Shown: one piece after another, positions 47,178-57,237 of the stretch
Layout of the letters: each line of letters opens with the position of its first letter
How positions within the stretch are numbered: the stretch's first letter is position 1
Notes under the pieces: model-generated
Databases searched by the model: none
The model's input: the letters and a program-made list of their open reading frames with translations, nothing else
What the model was told of the DNA's origin: nothing
Program-made: the position numbers and the translations under genes
Assembly (NCBI RefSeq): GCF_003382285.1
Contig: NZ_QTJR01000009.1
Span: 1-64,000, forward strand
DNA: 64,000 nt
Source: Lysobacter soli
GTDB lineage: Bacteria > Pseudomonadota > Gammaproteobacteria > Xanthomonadales > Xanthomonadaceae
Reading direction: 5' to 3'

Positions 47178-47963
47178 ATGCGCTGGTTTGAAATCGCCCT
47201 GGTCGTCCTGACGTTGTTCACCGGCCTGGTCTGGCTCCTCGACAAGCTGGTGCTGGCCAAGCGTCGCGAAGCGCGGCAGGGCCTGCTGGACGACGGCAAG
47301 GAACCCATCGTCGTCGACTATTCCAAGGCGTTCTTCCCGGTGCTCGCGGTGGTGCTGATCCTGCGCAGCTTCGTGGCCGAGCCCTTCCGCATCCCGTCCA
47401 ACTCGATGATGCCGACGCTGCTGACGGGCGACTTCATCCTCGTCAACAAGTTCACCTACGGCCTGCGGTTGCCGATCAACAATCACAAGGTGATCGGCAT
47501 CGGCGAGCCGCAGCGCGGCGACGTGGTGGTCTTCCGCCCGCCGCACCATCCCGACCAGGACTGGATCAAGCGCGTGGTGGGCCTGCCGGGCGATCGTGTC
47601 GGCTACCACGACAACCAGGTCAGCGTGAACGGAAAGGCGCTGGCGTACGCGCCGATCGGCGTCTACCAGGGCAAGGGCAACGGCACCGAGATGACCGGCG
47701 CCGAGGAGCTGCAGGAAGACCTGCTGGGCCGCCAGCACCACGTGCTCGAGCGCACCAACCTGCCGTTCATAGACCAGGGCGAAGGCGACTGGATCGTCCC
47801 GCCGGGACACTATTTCGTGATGGGCGACAACCGCGACAATAGCGAGGACAGCCGATACTGGGGCTTCCTGCCGGAAGAAAACCTGCGCGGGAAGGCATTC
47901 CTGATCTGGATGAACTTCGACGGTGGCGTGGACACCTCGCGCATCGGCAACAGGATCCAGTAA
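47178..47963 (+). CDS. lepB: Signal peptidase I
   Basis: Cleaves signal peptides on the outer face of the inner membrane. The 261 residues have two N-terminal helices (about 4-22 and 52-68), the catalytic dyad Ser76 (PSNSMMPT) and Lys131 (DWIKRVVGLPGD), and the C-terminal box GDNRDNSEDSRYWG. An AAAGGAG ribosome binding site precedes the ATG at 47178; a longer frame upstream is not needed. Confidence 0.96.
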   Translation: MRWFEIALVVLTLFTGLVWLLDKLVLAKRREARQGLLDDGKEPIVVDYSKAFFPVLAVVLILRSFVAEPFRIPSNSMMPTLLTGDFILVNKFTYGLRLPINNHKVIGIGEPQRGDVVVFRPPHHPDQDWIKRVVGLPGDRVGYHDNQVSVNGKALAYAPIGVYQGKGNGTEMTGAEELQEDLLGRQHHVLERTNLPFIDQGEGDWIVPPGHYFVMGDNRDNSEDSRYWGFLPEENLRGKAFLIWMNFDGGVDTSRIGNRIQ

Positions 47964-48029
47964 CAATCACCCGTCGGCGAGGGGAAAGCGCTGGCGGGTG
48001 GCACGCATCGCAAACATGGGGGATTGGTA

Positions 48030-48410
48030 ATGAAGCGTACTCAGAGCGGCATGACCCTGATCGGGTTCATCCTCGTGCTGGCGGTGGTCGGCGTGTTCGT
48101 CTACATGGGCATGAAGGTCATCCCGATGTACTCGGAATACTTCGCCGTAAAGCAGGCGCTGAAGCAGATGTCACAGGAATCCGGCGTCAGCCAGCAGGAC
48201 CCGAAGCGAATCAAGGATGGGTTCTTCCGCCGTCTATACATCAGCTACGCCGACAATGTGAAGCCTGCCAACGTCAAACTCGAGCGCAGGGGCGCCGGCT
48301 ACGTGATGACGGTCGACTACGAAGTGCGTCGCCCTTTGATCGCCAACTTCGACATCGTCGGCCACTTCAATGCCGAACAGGTCCTCTCGCGCAATGCCGG
48401 GGATGACTGA
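48030..48410 (+). CDS. DUF4845 protein with a pilin-like N-terminus
   Basis: A 126-residue protein of unknown function that usually sits between lepB and rnc in this family. The N-terminus ([20 protein letters not shown]) resembles a type IV pilin or pseudopilin leader with its hydrophobic helix, but lacks the conserved Glu5. The rest is a small soluble domain. GGGGGA lies six bases before the ATG; a TTG two codons earlier is possible. It overlaps rnc by eight bases. Confidence 0.85.
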   Translation: MKRTQSGMTLIGFILVLAVVGVFVYMGMKVIPMYSEYFAVKQALKQMSQESGVSQQDPKRIKDGFFRRLYISYADNVKPANVKLERRGAGYVMTVDYEVRRPLIANFDIVGHFNAEQVLSRNAGDD

Positions 48411-49062
48411 TCTCATTGGCCACCGTTTCTCGCGTCCGGAGCTGCTTCAGCAGGCCCTGACGCACCGCAGTGCGGGTGCGCCCCACAACGAGCGGCTGGA
48501 ATTCCTCGGCGACGCGCTGGTCAATCTGATCGTCGCCGAGGCGCTGTACGGGCACTGGCCGCGCGCGGACGAAGGCGCGCTCACTCGGGCACGCGCCGAG
48601 CTGGTGCGTGAATCGGCGCTTGCGCCGATCGCCCGCACCCTCGACCTCGGGCCCCGGCTAACGCTGGGGCCCGGCGAGATGAAATCCGGCGGCCATCGCC
48701 GCGACTCCATCCTGGCGGATGCCCTCGAGGCACTGATCGCGGCGATCTACCTCGATTCTGACTTTCCGACCTGTCGCGCCGCGGTGATGCCGTGGTTCGA
48801 ATCGGCCATTGCCGCGCTGCCTCCGCCGAACAAGGTCGGCAAGGACGCCAAGACACGGCTGCAGGAGTGGCTCCAGGCCCGCCAGAAGCCGCTGCCGGTT
48901 TACACGCTGCTCGGCGAGACGGGCGAAGAACATGCCAAGAGCTTCCAGGTCAGCTGTGTGCTGAGTCACCCACCGGTAACGGCCGAGGGCGTCGGCACCT
49001 CTCGACGGGCGGCCGAACAGGCGGCCGCCGAGGCCGTCCTGGAACTGCTGCAGGAACGCTGA
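48403..49062 (+). CDS. rnc: Ribonuclease III
   Basis: Cuts double-stranded RNA, including the 30S rRNA precursor. The 219 residues have the signature [16 protein letters not shown], the second metal motif in [13 protein letters not shown] and a C-terminal dsRNA-binding domain ([31 protein letters not shown]). Translation start overlaps the DUF4845 stop. ATG 48403 (MTDLIGHRF) is my choice; an ATG three codons upstream is possible. Confidence 0.95.
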   Translation: MTDLIGHRFSRPELLQQALTHRSAGAPHNERLEFLGDALVNLIVAEALYGHWPRADEGALTRARAELVRESALAPIARTLDLGPRLTLGPGEMKSGGHRRDSILADALEALIAAIYLDSDFPTCRAAVMPWFESAIAALPPPNKVGKDAKTRLQEWLQARQKPLPVYTLLGETGEEHAKSFQVSCVLSHPPVTAEGVGTSRRAAEQAAAEAVLELLQER

Positions 49063-49110
49063 CAGCATCATCCTCCGTACGGGCCCGGCAAGGCGCCTTA
49101 CAATTCCCGG

Positions 49111-50007
49111 ATGAATACCCCCGCCCATCGAGCCGGCCATGTGGCCGTCATCGGCCGCCCAAACGTCGGCAAATCCACCCTGGTCAACGCCCTGGTCGGC
49201 GCGAAGGTCAGCATCACCTCCGATCGCCCGCAGACCACGCGGCACCAGCTGCTCGGGATCGCGACTTTCCCCGAGGGCCAGCTGCTGCTGGTCGACACCC
49301 CCGGTATCCATCGCGAGCAGAAGCGCGCCATGAATCGCTGGATGAATCGCGCCGCCCGTGGAGCGCTCGAGGGCGTCGACGCCGCGATCCTCGTGGTGCG
49401 CGCCGGCCAGTGGGACGACGAGGACTCGCTGGCCTACGACGCGCTGAAGAAGGGCGGCGTGCCGGTGGTGCTGGTCGCCAACCAGGTCGACCGCATCAAG
49501 GACAAGACCACGCTGCTGCCGTTCCTCGCCAAGGTGAGCGACGGGCGCGACTTCGCCGCCGTTCACCCGATCTCCGCGCTCCGCCGCAAGGGTCTCGAAC
49601 CGCTGGTCAAGGACGTGCTCGCGCTGATGCCCGAGCAGCCCGCGCTGTACGGCGAAGACGAGATCACCGACAAGAGCCAGCGCTTCCTCGCAGGCGAAAT
49701 GGTGCGCGAGCAGCTCATGCGCCAGCTGGGCGAAGAGCTTCCGTACGCGACGACGGTGGAGATCGAGAAGTTCGAGGTCGACGGCAACCTGCTGCGCATC
49801 GGCGCGGTGATCTGGGTCGAGCGCGATGGTCAGAAGGCGATCGTCATCGGCAAGGGCGGCGAGCGCCTGCGCGAGATCGGCGCGAAGGCCCGCCAGCAGA
49901 TGGAACGCCTGTTCGGCAGCAAGGTGTTCCTGGAAACCTGGGTGCGCGTACGCGAAGGCTGGTCTGACGACGAAGCAGCGCTGCGGGCGTTCGGCTACCA
50001 CGACTGA
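49111..50007 (+). CDS. era: GTPase Era
   Basis: Ribosome-associated GTPase for 16S rRNA and 30S maturation. The 298 residues have G1 GRPNVGKST (15-23), G3 DTPG, G4 NQVD, and a C-terminal KH domain with [16 protein letters not shown] that binds the 3' end of 16S rRNA. It follows rnc by 48 bases in the conserved lepA-lepB-rnc-era-recO order. Confidence 0.96.
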   Translation: MNTPAHRAGHVAVIGRPNVGKSTLVNALVGAKVSITSDRPQTTRHQLLGIATFPEGQLLLVDTPGIHREQKRAMNRWMNRAARGALEGVDAAILVVRAGQWDDEDSLAYDALKKGGVPVVLVANQVDRIKDKTTLLPFLAKVSDGRDFAAVHPISALRRKGLEPLVKDVLALMPEQPALYGEDEITDKSQRFLAGEMVREQLMRQLGEELPYATTVEIEKFEVDGNLLRIGAVIWVERDGQKAIVIGKGGERLREIGAKARQQMERLFGSKVFLETWVRVREGWSDDEAALRAFGYHD

Positions 50008-50095
50008 TCCGCGGCGAACGGCGAAGTCACGGTGCGAACCGCGAAGCCGAGCCCGCCGACGTTGCCTTCCACCTTGATCCGCCGCCCCGGCCTCC

Positions 50096-50845
50096 ATGCG
50101 ACTTAGCGCCGAATCCGCCTTCGTCCTGCATGCGCGCCCGTGGCGCGAGACCAGTCTGCTGGTGGAAGTGCTGAGCGAACATCACGGCCGGCTCGGCCTG
50201 GTTGCGCGCGGTGTGCAGGGGCCGAAGAAGCAGCTCCTGCGCGCGGCCTTGCAGCCGCTGCAGTGGATCCGCCTCGACGCCGTGCAGGTCGGCGAACTGG
50301 CCCGCCTCAACACCGCCGAGGCGCTCGACGTCGCGCCGCGGCTGTCGGGCGAGGCGATGCTGTCGGGCTTCTACCTCAACGAACTCACCCTGCGCCTGGC
50401 CCCGCGCCAGGATCCGTCGTCCGAGCTCTACGACGCCTACGGCCGTGCCCGCGCGCGACTGGGCGCCGCTGAGCCTCTGGCGTGGACGTTGCGCCGCTAT
50501 GAGCGCGACCTGATCGATGCGCTCGGTTTCGGCTTCGACCTGTCGCACGACGGCGAAGGCGCGCCGATCGATCCCGCCGCGCGCTACCGGCTGGAACCCG
50601 AATACGGGCCGCGTCGCGTGTTGAGCGATCGCGGCCATGGCGATCGCAGCCGCGCCGCGACCGGCCGCGGACTGTTGGCCCTGGCGGCCGACCTCGTACC
50701 TGAAACCGACGATCTGCCCGGCCTTCGCCGTGCCATGCGCGACGTGCTCGCGCACCATCTGGGGCCGCGCGGCCTGAAATCGTGGGACATGCTCGCCGAG
50801 TTGAACCGCGTGTCGCGACCGCGGGATCAGAACGCAGCCGACTGA
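50096..50845 (+). CDS. recO: DNA repair protein RecO
   Basis: Anneals DNA and, with RecR, loads RecA. The 249 residues have the OB-fold N-terminus ([28 protein letters not shown]-type strand at 38-43) and the helical middle. No zinc cysteines are present, as in other gammaproteobacterial RecO. Its last 19 bases overlap the end of the convergent receiver-Hpt gene. pdxJ, which often follows recO, is missing here. Confidence 0.92.
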   Translation: MRLSAESAFVLHARPWRETSLLVEVLSEHHGRLGLVARGVQGPKKQLLRAALQPLQWIRLDAVQVGELARLNTAEALDVAPRLSGEAMLSGFYLNELTLRLAPRQDPSSELYDAYGRARARLGAAEPLAWTLRRYERDLIDALGFGFDLSHDGEGAPIDPAARYRLEPEYGPRRVLSDRGHGDRSRAATGRGLLALAADLVPETDDLPGLRRAMRDVLAHHLGPRGLKSWDMLAELNRVSRPRDQNAAD

Positions 50846-51603
50846 GCTTCCACGATCGGCGCCGGATGCGGCACCACGCCGGCGTGCGCCAGGGTCTCGT
50901 GCGCAATGTGCTCCAGCGCATCGAGTCGTGCCGGCGATGCAGGATCCTGCTGTAACGCCTGCACGGCCGCCGCCAGTCGCTGCGCACCGACGAAGCCGCA
51001 GCTCGCACGCAGTCGATGCAGGTCGCCGCGGACCGAATCCAGGTCGCCGCGCTCGGCCGCGGTGGAAATCGCATACACCGACTTCGTCAGTTCCTGCACG
51101 AACAGCTCGCGCAGCGTTTCCACGTGCGTGCGGTTGCCGTTGAGCGCGAGCGCGGCGGCGTCGTCGTCCCACAGCGGAACGTCCTCGACGATGGCCAGTT
51201 CGGCCGCGGGCGCCTCGTCGGCGGCCGACCCCAGCACGCGCCGCAATGCAGACTGCAGCGTGGCGGCGGGCATCGGCTTGACCAGCGCTTCGGCGAAGCC
51301 TGCCGCGACCAGCGCATCGAGCACGTCGGATTCGTGCGCGGCCGTGTGGGCGATGGCCGGTGTGCGCGCGTCGCGTTCGCGCAGTCTTGCCAGCAGTTCC
51401 GCGCCGCTGCCGTCGGGCAACCGGGCATCGATCATCCAGGCCGCGTAGGTCTGCGATGCCGCGAGCGCCAGCGCCGCGCCCATCGTGTCGACCGCGTCGA
51501 CCTCGGCCGGCGTCGCGCGCAACGCGGCAGTGAGGAAGGCCTGGCTGGTCGGATCGTCCTCGACGAGCAGGATGCGGGGAAGTGTGTCGCGCATCATCGG
51601 CAT
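50827..51603 (-). CDS. Receiver domain fused to an Hpt domain
   Basis: A 258-residue two-domain phosphorelay protein. The receiver (about 10-120) has the acidic pair VEDD, phospho-acceptor Asp in [11 protein letters not shown] and Lys in LVKPM. The Hpt domain (about 145-240) has the phosphohistidine in [13 protein letters not shown]. There is no output domain and no kinase next to it, so it must pair with a kinase elsewhere; Xanthomonads have many such hybrids. AGGA six bases before the ATG supports the start. Its 3' end overlaps recO. Confidence 0.82.
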   Translation of the reverse strand: MPMMRDTLPRILLVEDDPTSQAFLTAALRATPAEVDAVDTMGAALALAASQTYAAWMIDARLPDGSGAELLARLRERDARTPAIAHTAAHESDVLDALVAAGFAEALVKPMPAATLQSALRRVLGSAADEAPAAELAIVEDVPLWDDDAAALALNGNRTHVETLRELFVQELTKSVYAISTAAERGDLDSVRGDLHRLRASCGFVGAQRLAAAVQALQQDPASPARLDALEHIAHETLAHAGVVPHPAPIVEAQSAAF

Positions 51604-51630
51604 TTCGCGTCCTGTCGGTATGCTGATCGG

Positions 51631-53667
51631 ATGTCGTGTTCGATCTTACGCCTGCTGCTGGTTGCATCGGCCATCGCGTTCGCCGCGTGGACCGATGCCG
51701 CTTCCGCGGCGACTGCCCAGGCGAAGATCGCCAGAATACGCACCGCGGTAGCGACGCTGGAAGGCGTTCGCGTCCAGCTCGACTGGCCCGACGCGGCGAC
51801 CCAGGGCGTGTTGCGCCTGCAGGCCGCGCGCATCGACGCGCCGGCGCTGGGTTACCGCTTCCGTGACGTCACCTGGCAATGTCCACTGTCGCATGCAGGA
51901 AACCGGTGGCAGTGTGAAGGCGCCGTGCGTGAGGGGCGAAGCGCCGCGCTGACGCTGGCCATCGATATCGATGACGCCCGCACCGACGCGAGCCTGACCC
52001 GCGGGCGCAGCCGCATCGCCCTGAATCGCGAAAGCCGGACGCCCGACCTCACGCGTATCGATTTGGCGCAGGTCCCGGTTTCATGGGCGCAGGCGCTGGT
52101 GTCGCAGGCCTGGGCGGCCGGACGGTTCGGCAAGGGCAGGCTCGATGGGCGTATCGACGTGCGCGCGCCCGCCAACGCGCCACTGCGCGTCACCGGCCCG
52201 CTGCGCCTGACGGGCGTCGCCTTCGATACGGCCGACGGTCTCACCGCTGGCGAAAACCTTTCCGCGCAGGCGACGCTCGACGCGACCTTCGGCACCAACA
52301 CGAGCTTCGCCATCGACGGCGCGCTGCTCGGCGGCGACCTGCTGTTCGGCAACGCGTACATCGCGTTGCAGAAGCGACGCGTCGCGGTCGACCTGCTGGC
52401 GACACAGGACGGCGTTGGCGGCTGGCGGATTCCGCGATTCCGATGGGACGACCCCGGCGTGCTCGCGGCGCAGGGGAGCGCGGCGCTCGGTGCGGACGCG
52501 TCGCTCCGCTCGCTCGACGTGCGCGCGCGCAGCAACGATCTGGCGCCGATGCGCGATGGCTATCTCACCGGCTTCCTCGGCCTGGCGGGACTGGCGGACC
52601 TCCAACTGCGCGGCGCGGCCGACGTCCAGCTGCGCATGGACGAAGGCACCGTGCACGAAGCGGCCTTCGTGCCGCACGGCGTTGCGATCGACGACCCGCG
52701 CGGGCGGTTCGACTTCGCCGGGCTCGAAGGCGACGTGCGTTTTTCCCGCGCCGAACAGCTCGAAAGCGAACTGCGCTGGACCGGCGGTCGCCTGCATGGC
52801 CTCGCGTTTGGTCCGGCACGGCTGCCTTTCGTGAGCGATGCCGGCGAGTTGCGCCTGCGCGAGGCGTCGAACATGGCGATGCTCGGCGGCAATGTGTCGA
52901 TCGATCACCTCAGCCTGCGGCCGCCGGCGGACGGGCAGGGGCTGCAGATCCGCTTCGGCCTGGACCTGGACCGGCTGGACATCGCGCAGCTCGCGCAGGC
53001 GCTGGGCTGGCCCGCGTTCACCGGCGAGCTCACCGGCCACATCCCGGAAGCGCGCTACGCGGACGACCGCCTGGATTTCGAAGGCGGCCTGTCGGTGCAG
53101 CTGTTCGGCGGCACGGTGCAGGTGTCGTCGCTGGCGATGGAGCGGCCGTTCGGCGTCGCGCCGACGCTGTCATCGGACATCGCCTTCGAGGACATCGACC
53201 TGCAATCGCTGACCGGCGTGCTCGGCTTCGGCGAAATAACCGGAAAGCTCGACGGCCGCTTCGACCGGCTGCGGCTGGTCGACTGGCAGCCGGTCGCGTT
53301 CGAGGCCGCCATCGCGACCGATGCCGATGCCGCACGCCGCGCCGGCGTGCGCCAGCGCATCAGCCAGCGCGCGGTGCAGGACCTTTCGAGCGTGTCCGAT
53401 GCCTCCTTCGTCAGTTCGCTGCAGTCGCAGCTGATCGGGCTGTTCGACGATTTCGGCTATCGGCGCATCGGCCTGTCGTGCTATCTCGGCGACCAGGTCT
53501 GCCGGATGAGCGGTCTGGGTTCAGCCGGCAACGGATTCACTATCGTCGAAGGTTCCGGCCTGCCGCGGCTGGCGGTGGTGGGGTTCAACCGCGACGTGGA
53601 CTGGCCGACCCTGCTGGAGCGGTTGAAGGCCGCCAGCACGGGCGACGTGAAGCCGGTCTTCGACTGA
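51631..53667 (+). CDS. YdbH/AsmA-like envelope lipid-transport protein
   Basis: A 678-residue protein with an N-terminal signal or anchor (about 5-26, ending AASA-A) and a long repetitive beta-rich body, with alternating polar and apolar strands. That fits the beta-taco AsmA-like superfamily of E. coli YdbH, TamB and YhdP, thought to move phospholipids between membranes. The C-terminal motif YRRIGLSCYLGDQVC is typical of the group. The next gene, a DUF1318 lipoprotein, matches the ydbH-ynbE-ydbL context, which supports the call. It is shorter than E. coli YdbH (879). Confidence 0.7.
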   Translation: MSCSILRLLLVASAIAFAAWTDAASAATAQAKIARIRTAVATLEGVRVQLDWPDAATQGVLRLQAARIDAPALGYRFRDVTWQCPLSHAGNRWQCEGAVREGRSAALTLAIDIDDARTDASLTRGRSRIALNRESRTPDLTRIDLAQVPVSWAQALVSQAWAAGRFGKGRLDGRIDVRAPANAPLRVTGPLRLTGVAFDTADGLTAGENLSAQATLDATFGTNTSFAIDGALLGGDLLFGNAYIALQKRRVAVDLLATQDGVGGWRIPRFRWDDPGVLAAQGSAALGADASLRSLDVRARSNDLAPMRDGYLTGFLGLAGLADLQLRGAADVQLRMDEGTVHEAAFVPHGVAIDDPRGRFDFAGLEGDVRFSRAEQLESELRWTGGRLHGLAFGPARLPFVSDAGELRLREASNMAMLGGNVSIDHLSLRPPADGQGLQIRFGLDLDRLDIAQLAQALGWPAFTGELTGHIPEARYADDRLDFEGGLSVQLFGGTVQVSSLAMERPFGVAPTLSSDIAFEDIDLQSLTGVLGFGEITGKLDGRFDRLRLVDWQPVAFEAAIATDADAARRAGVRQRISQRAVQDLSSVSDASFVSSLQSQLIGLFDDFGYRRIGLSCYLGDQVCRMSGLGSAGNGFTIVEGSGLPRLAVVGFNRDVDWPTLLERLKAASTGDVKPVFD

Positions 53668-53760
53668 TTGGCTGCCGGTCGCTCGCTTCGGGTAAGTTTC
53701 GCTGCATCGCGCCGGCCGCACGCACGTGCTGCCGGCATCGGATCAACAGGAGAAATCGTC

Positions 53761-54381
53761 ATGCGTCGTTGGATGGGCATCCCGGTGGCAGCGGTCGCGC
53801 TGACCGCCTGCGTCACGATCAACGTGTACTTCCCCGCCGCCGAGGCGAAGGAAGCGGCGCGCGAGTTCGTCGAGAAGGTGATCGGCGACGACGCACAGCC
53901 CGCGCCGAAGCCGCAGGAAAAGCCCGGCGGCCAGAGCGCCTACGTGCCGTCGGCGGAGCGTTCGCTCGCCTCGCGCATCGATTGGTTGTCGCTGATGGGC
54001 ATCGGCACCGCGCACGCGCAGGGCCAGCCGGACATCACGATCAAGACGCCGGCGATCCAGTCGATCCAGGCGCGCATGGCGCAGCGTTTCGACGGCCAGC
54101 TCAAGGCGCATTTCGAATCCGGCGCGCTGGGCATCGCCAACGACGGCACCATCGACGTGCGCGACGCGGCCAAGATCCCGCTGCCGCAGCGTGTCGGCGT
54201 GAACCAGGCCGTCGCCGAACAGAATCGCGACGCCCGCGCCGTCTATCGCGAAATCGCCGTGGCCAACGATCACCCAGAGTGGGAACAGCAGATCCGCGCC
54301 GTGTTCGCGCGCCAGTGGGTCGACAGCGCGCGGCCGGGCTGGTGGGTGCAGGACGCCGGTGGCGGCTGGCGCCAGAAGTGA
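53761..54381 (+). CDS. DUF1318 (YdbL-type) lipoprotein with an YnbE-like N-terminus
   Basis: A 206-residue lipoprotein: lipobox LTAC (cysteine at about residue 17), then TINVYFPAAEAKEAAREFVE. A Pro/Gln linker and a second apparent signal-like stretch (GIGTAHAQ) follow, and then the DUF1318 domain (about 120-206: GVNQAVAEQNRDARAVYREIA, WWVQDAGGGW). E. coli has a small lipoprotein YnbE and a periplasmic YdbL as two genes after ydbH; here one protein appears to hold both parts. A good GGAG ribosome binding site precedes it. Confidence 0.78.
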   Translation: MRRWMGIPVAAVALTACVTINVYFPAAEAKEAAREFVEKVIGDDAQPAPKPQEKPGGQSAYVPSAERSLASRIDWLSLMGIGTAHAQGQPDITIKTPAIQSIQARMAQRFDGQLKAHFESGALGIANDGTIDVRDAAKIPLPQRVGVNQAVAEQNRDARAVYREIAVANDHPEWEQQIRAVFARQWVDSARPGWWVQDAGGGWRQK

Positions 54382-54480
54382 CCTGAACGCCCCTCTCCCG
54401 CAATGGGAGGGGGGCAGGTCGGGCGGGCTCGCTCGATCTGCGACAATACGCGGCCCTGTTGAGCAGTACCGCCAGCCGCT

Positions 54481-55824
54481 GTGGCCCGCATCGATCAAAC
54501 CCCCTTCGAAGTCCTCATCACCGACCTGACCCACGACGGCCGCGGCGTGGCCCGCCGTCCCGACGGCAAGGCCGTGTTCGTTGCCGGCGCGCTGCCCGGC
54601 GAGCGCGTCATGGCCTCGCAGACCGGTCGCCATCGCAGTTTCGACGAGGCGAAGACCGTCGAAGTCCTCGACGCCGCGCCCGAACGCGTTGCGCCGCGTT
54701 GCGCGCATTTCGGCGTGTGCAGCGGCTGCGCCATGCAGCATTACGACGAGGAAAAGCAGATTCTCGCCAAGCAGCGCGTGCTCATGGAGAACTTCGAGCG
54801 CATCGGCCACGTCGCGCCCGAACGCATCCTGCCGCCGCTGGTCGATACGTCGTGGGGCTATCGTCGCAAGGGCCGTTTCTCGGTGCGTCGCGTCGAGAAG
54901 AAGGACAAGACGCTGGTCGGCTTCCGCGAAACCGATCCGCGCTTCGTCGCCGACATCCGCGAATGCCACACGGTCATGCCGCAGATCGCGTCGAAGCTGC
55001 CCGAACTCGCCGCGCTGGTGGACGGCATGCAGGCGCGGCGCGAGATCCCGCAGATCGAGTTCATCGCCGGCGACGTGCAGGACGGATCGAACGGCGACGC
55101 CTTCAGCGGCGTCGCGCTGACGATCCGCCACCTGGTGCCGCTCACCGACAGCGATCGCGAGGCGCTCGTCGCGTTCGGCAAGGCGCACGGGTTCGCGATC
55201 TTCCTGCAGCCCGGCGGCCTGGACACCGTGCACGCGTTGTGGCCCGAAGCGCCGAAGCTGGCGTTTTCGCTGCCGCAATGGAACCTGGAGTTCCTGTTCC
55301 GCCCGCTCGATTTCATCCAGGTCAACGCCGGCCTCAACGGCAAGATGATCCAGCTGGCGCTCGATCTGCTCGATCCCAGGCCTGAAGACCGCGTGCTCGA
55401 CCTGTTCGCGGGCCTGGGCAATTTCACGCTCCCGCTGGCGCGCCAAGTGCGCGAAGTGGTGGGCGTGGAAGGCGAGGCGGGGCTGGTGCGCCGCGCGCGC
55501 GAGAACGCCGCGCACAACGGCATCGCGAATGCGCAGTTCCATGCGGCGGACCTGGCGAAGGACCTGTCCGGCGAGAGCTGGATGAAGGAGCCCTTCGACA
55601 AGCTGCTGCTCGACCCGCCGCGCTCGGGCGCCGACGTCGTGCTGGCGCAGCTGCCACTGAAACAGTTCGACCGTATCGTCTACGTCAGCTGCCATCCGGC
55701 CTCGCTCGCGCGCGACGCCGGTTTCCTGGTGAAGGAGCGCGGCTGGAAGCTCAAGGCCGCCGGCGTGATGGACATGTTCCCGCACACCGCGCACGTGGAA
55801 TCGATCGCGCTGTTCGAGCGCTGA
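54481..55824 (+). CDS. rlmD: 23S rRNA (uracil-5-)-methyltransferase RlmD
   Basis: Makes m5U1939 in 23S rRNA. The 447 residues comprise an N-terminal TRAM domain, the 4Fe-4S cysteines (Cys74, Cys80, Cys83 and one in RECHTV), and the SAM domain with DLFAGLGNFTLPLA. The catalytic cysteine is in YVSCHPASLARD. A GTG start gives the TRAM N-terminus. Monocistronic or leading the CYTH gene (28 bases). Confidence 0.94.
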   Translation: MARIDQTPFEVLITDLTHDGRGVARRPDGKAVFVAGALPGERVMASQTGRHRSFDEAKTVEVLDAAPERVAPRCAHFGVCSGCAMQHYDEEKQILAKQRVLMENFERIGHVAPERILPPLVDTSWGYRRKGRFSVRRVEKKDKTLVGFRETDPRFVADIRECHTVMPQIASKLPELAALVDGMQARREIPQIEFIAGDVQDGSNGDAFSGVALTIRHLVPLTDSDREALVAFGKAHGFAIFLQPGGLDTVHALWPEAPKLAFSLPQWNLEFLFRPLDFIQVNAGLNGKMIQLALDLLDPRPEDRVLDLFAGLGNFTLPLARQVREVVGVEGEAGLVRRARENAAHNGIANAQFHAADLAKDLSGESWMKEPFDKLLLDPPRSGADVVLAQLPLKQFDRIVYVSCHPASLARDAGFLVKERGWKLKAAGVMDMFPHTAHVESIALFER

Positions 55825-55852
55825 TCGCGATCGCCCGCACAGGACACACCGC

Positions 55853-56368
55853 ATGGCACTCGAAATCGAACGCAAGTTCCTGGTCACCGGCGACGGCTGG
55901 CGCGCGGCCGCGCGCGAGGTCGTGCCGATGGCGCAGGGCTACATCAACGACCAGAAGGCGATGGACGAGGGCGCGATGAAGGCCTCGGTGCGCGTGCGCA
56001 TCGCCGGCGACGAGGCGTTCCTCAACCTCAAGTCGCGCGAACTCGGCCACACGCGGCAGGAGTTCGACTACGCCATCCCCGTCGCCGATGCGCGCGCGCT
56101 GCTCGCCCTGTGCGTCGGCGGGCTGGTCGACAAGCGTCGCCACTACGTGCAGCAGGAAGGGCATCTGTGGGAGGTCGACGAGTTCCTCGGCGACAACGCG
56201 GGGCTGGTCGTCGCCGAGATCGAGTTGTCCAGCGCGGATGAAGCCTTCGCGCGCCCGGAGTGGATCGGCGCGGAAGTCACCGAATCGTCCCGCTACTACA
56301 ACCTCGCGCTTGCCACGCGTCCCTTCGCGCAGTGGAACGCGGACGAGCGCGCGGGTCTGGTCGCCTGA
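55853..56368 (+). CDS. CYTH-domain inorganic triphosphatase
   Basis: A 171-residue protein starting MALEIERKFLV, with the ExExK motif (Glu4, Glu6, Lys8) that lines the triphosphate tunnel. Later basic strands (SVRVRIAG, FLNLKSR) and EVDEFLGDN complete the barrel. Likely hydrolyses tripolyphosphate. It is 41 bases before frnE, so the two may share a transcript. Confidence 0.92.
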   Translation: MALEIERKFLVTGDGWRAAAREVVPMAQGYINDQKAMDEGAMKASVRVRIAGDEAFLNLKSRELGHTRQEFDYAIPVADARALLALCVGGLVDKRRHYVQQEGHLWEVDEFLGDNAGLVVAEIELSSADEAFARPEWIGAEVTESSRYYNLALATRPFAQWNADERAGLVA

Positions 56369-56408
56369 ATCCGGTTGCGTAAGGGCCTCGTGGCCCCATT
56401 TCGAGTCC

Positions 56409-57128
56409 ATGGACAACACCCCTTTGCGCATAGACATCTGGTCCGACGTGGTCTGCCCCTGGTGCTGGATCGGCAAGCACCGCCTGCGTGAAGCGCTGGC
56501 GCAGCTCGGCGAGAAGGGACGCACGGCCGAGATCCACTGGCACGCGTTCCAGCTCGATCCGGATTTGAACGACGCGCCCGACGACACGCCCGTGCCACTG
56601 CGCGAGGCCTACGAAAAGAAGTTCGGCGGCGCCGAGCGCACCGAGCAGATCCTGTCGCAGACGCAGGCCACCGGCCGCGCCGAAGGCCTGCCGTTCGATT
56701 TCGATCGCGGGCAGGTGCGCGTGAGCACGCTCAAGGCGCATCGCCTGGTGTGGCTCGCCGGTCGCGAAGGCGATGCGGACAAGGTCGGCGAGGCGCTGTT
56801 TCGTGCGCACTTCGCCGAAGGCCGCAATCTCGCCGACGTGCAGACGCTGATCGACGCTGGCGCCGAAGGCGGGCTGCCGGAAGCACGCGTGCGGCAGATG
56901 CTGGACTCGGACGAAGGCATCGCCGAAGTCCGCGCGCAGCTCGCGCAGGCCCACTCGCTGGGCATTCAGGCGGTGCCGACATTCGTCTTCGACGGACGCC
57001 TGGCGGTGCAGGGCGCGCAGACGCCGGCGGTGTTCGCGCAGGTTTTCGAACGACTGGGGCTGGAAGCGCGCCCGTCGGACGAACGCGCGTCGGGCGACGC
57101 CTGCGGCCCGGACGGCTGCGAGGTCTGA
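56409..57128 (+). CDS. frnE: FrnE-like DsbA-family oxidoreductase
   Basis: A 239-residue cytosolic thiol-disulfide oxidoreductase of the DsbA fold. The active site is CPWC (Cys16, Cys19), the cis-Pro loop is in QAVPTFVFDG, and a helical insert lies between. The chain ends in CGPDGC (Cys232, Cys237), a C-x4-C pair. Such a second pair is described for FrnE of Deinococcus radiodurans, as far as I recall. No signal peptide. Confidence 0.88.
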   Translation: MDNTPLRIDIWSDVVCPWCWIGKHRLREALAQLGEKGRTAEIHWHAFQLDPDLNDAPDDTPVPLREAYEKKFGGAERTEQILSQTQATGRAEGLPFDFDRGQVRVSTLKAHRLVWLAGREGDADKVGEALFRAHFAEGRNLADVQTLIDAGAEGGLPEARVRQMLDSDEGIAEVRAQLAQAHSLGIQAVPTFVFDGRLAVQGAQTPAVFAQVFERLGLEARPSDERASGDACGPDGCEV

Positions 57129-57237
57129 CGCCGGCGCCTTCACGCAAGCCAGACATGTGCGGATGCCCCGTTCGGGCATCTGCGCGACAATGCGGGCCCG
57201 CGCAACGGGCGCGGCCCAGACAACCGGAGTCTTCCGC

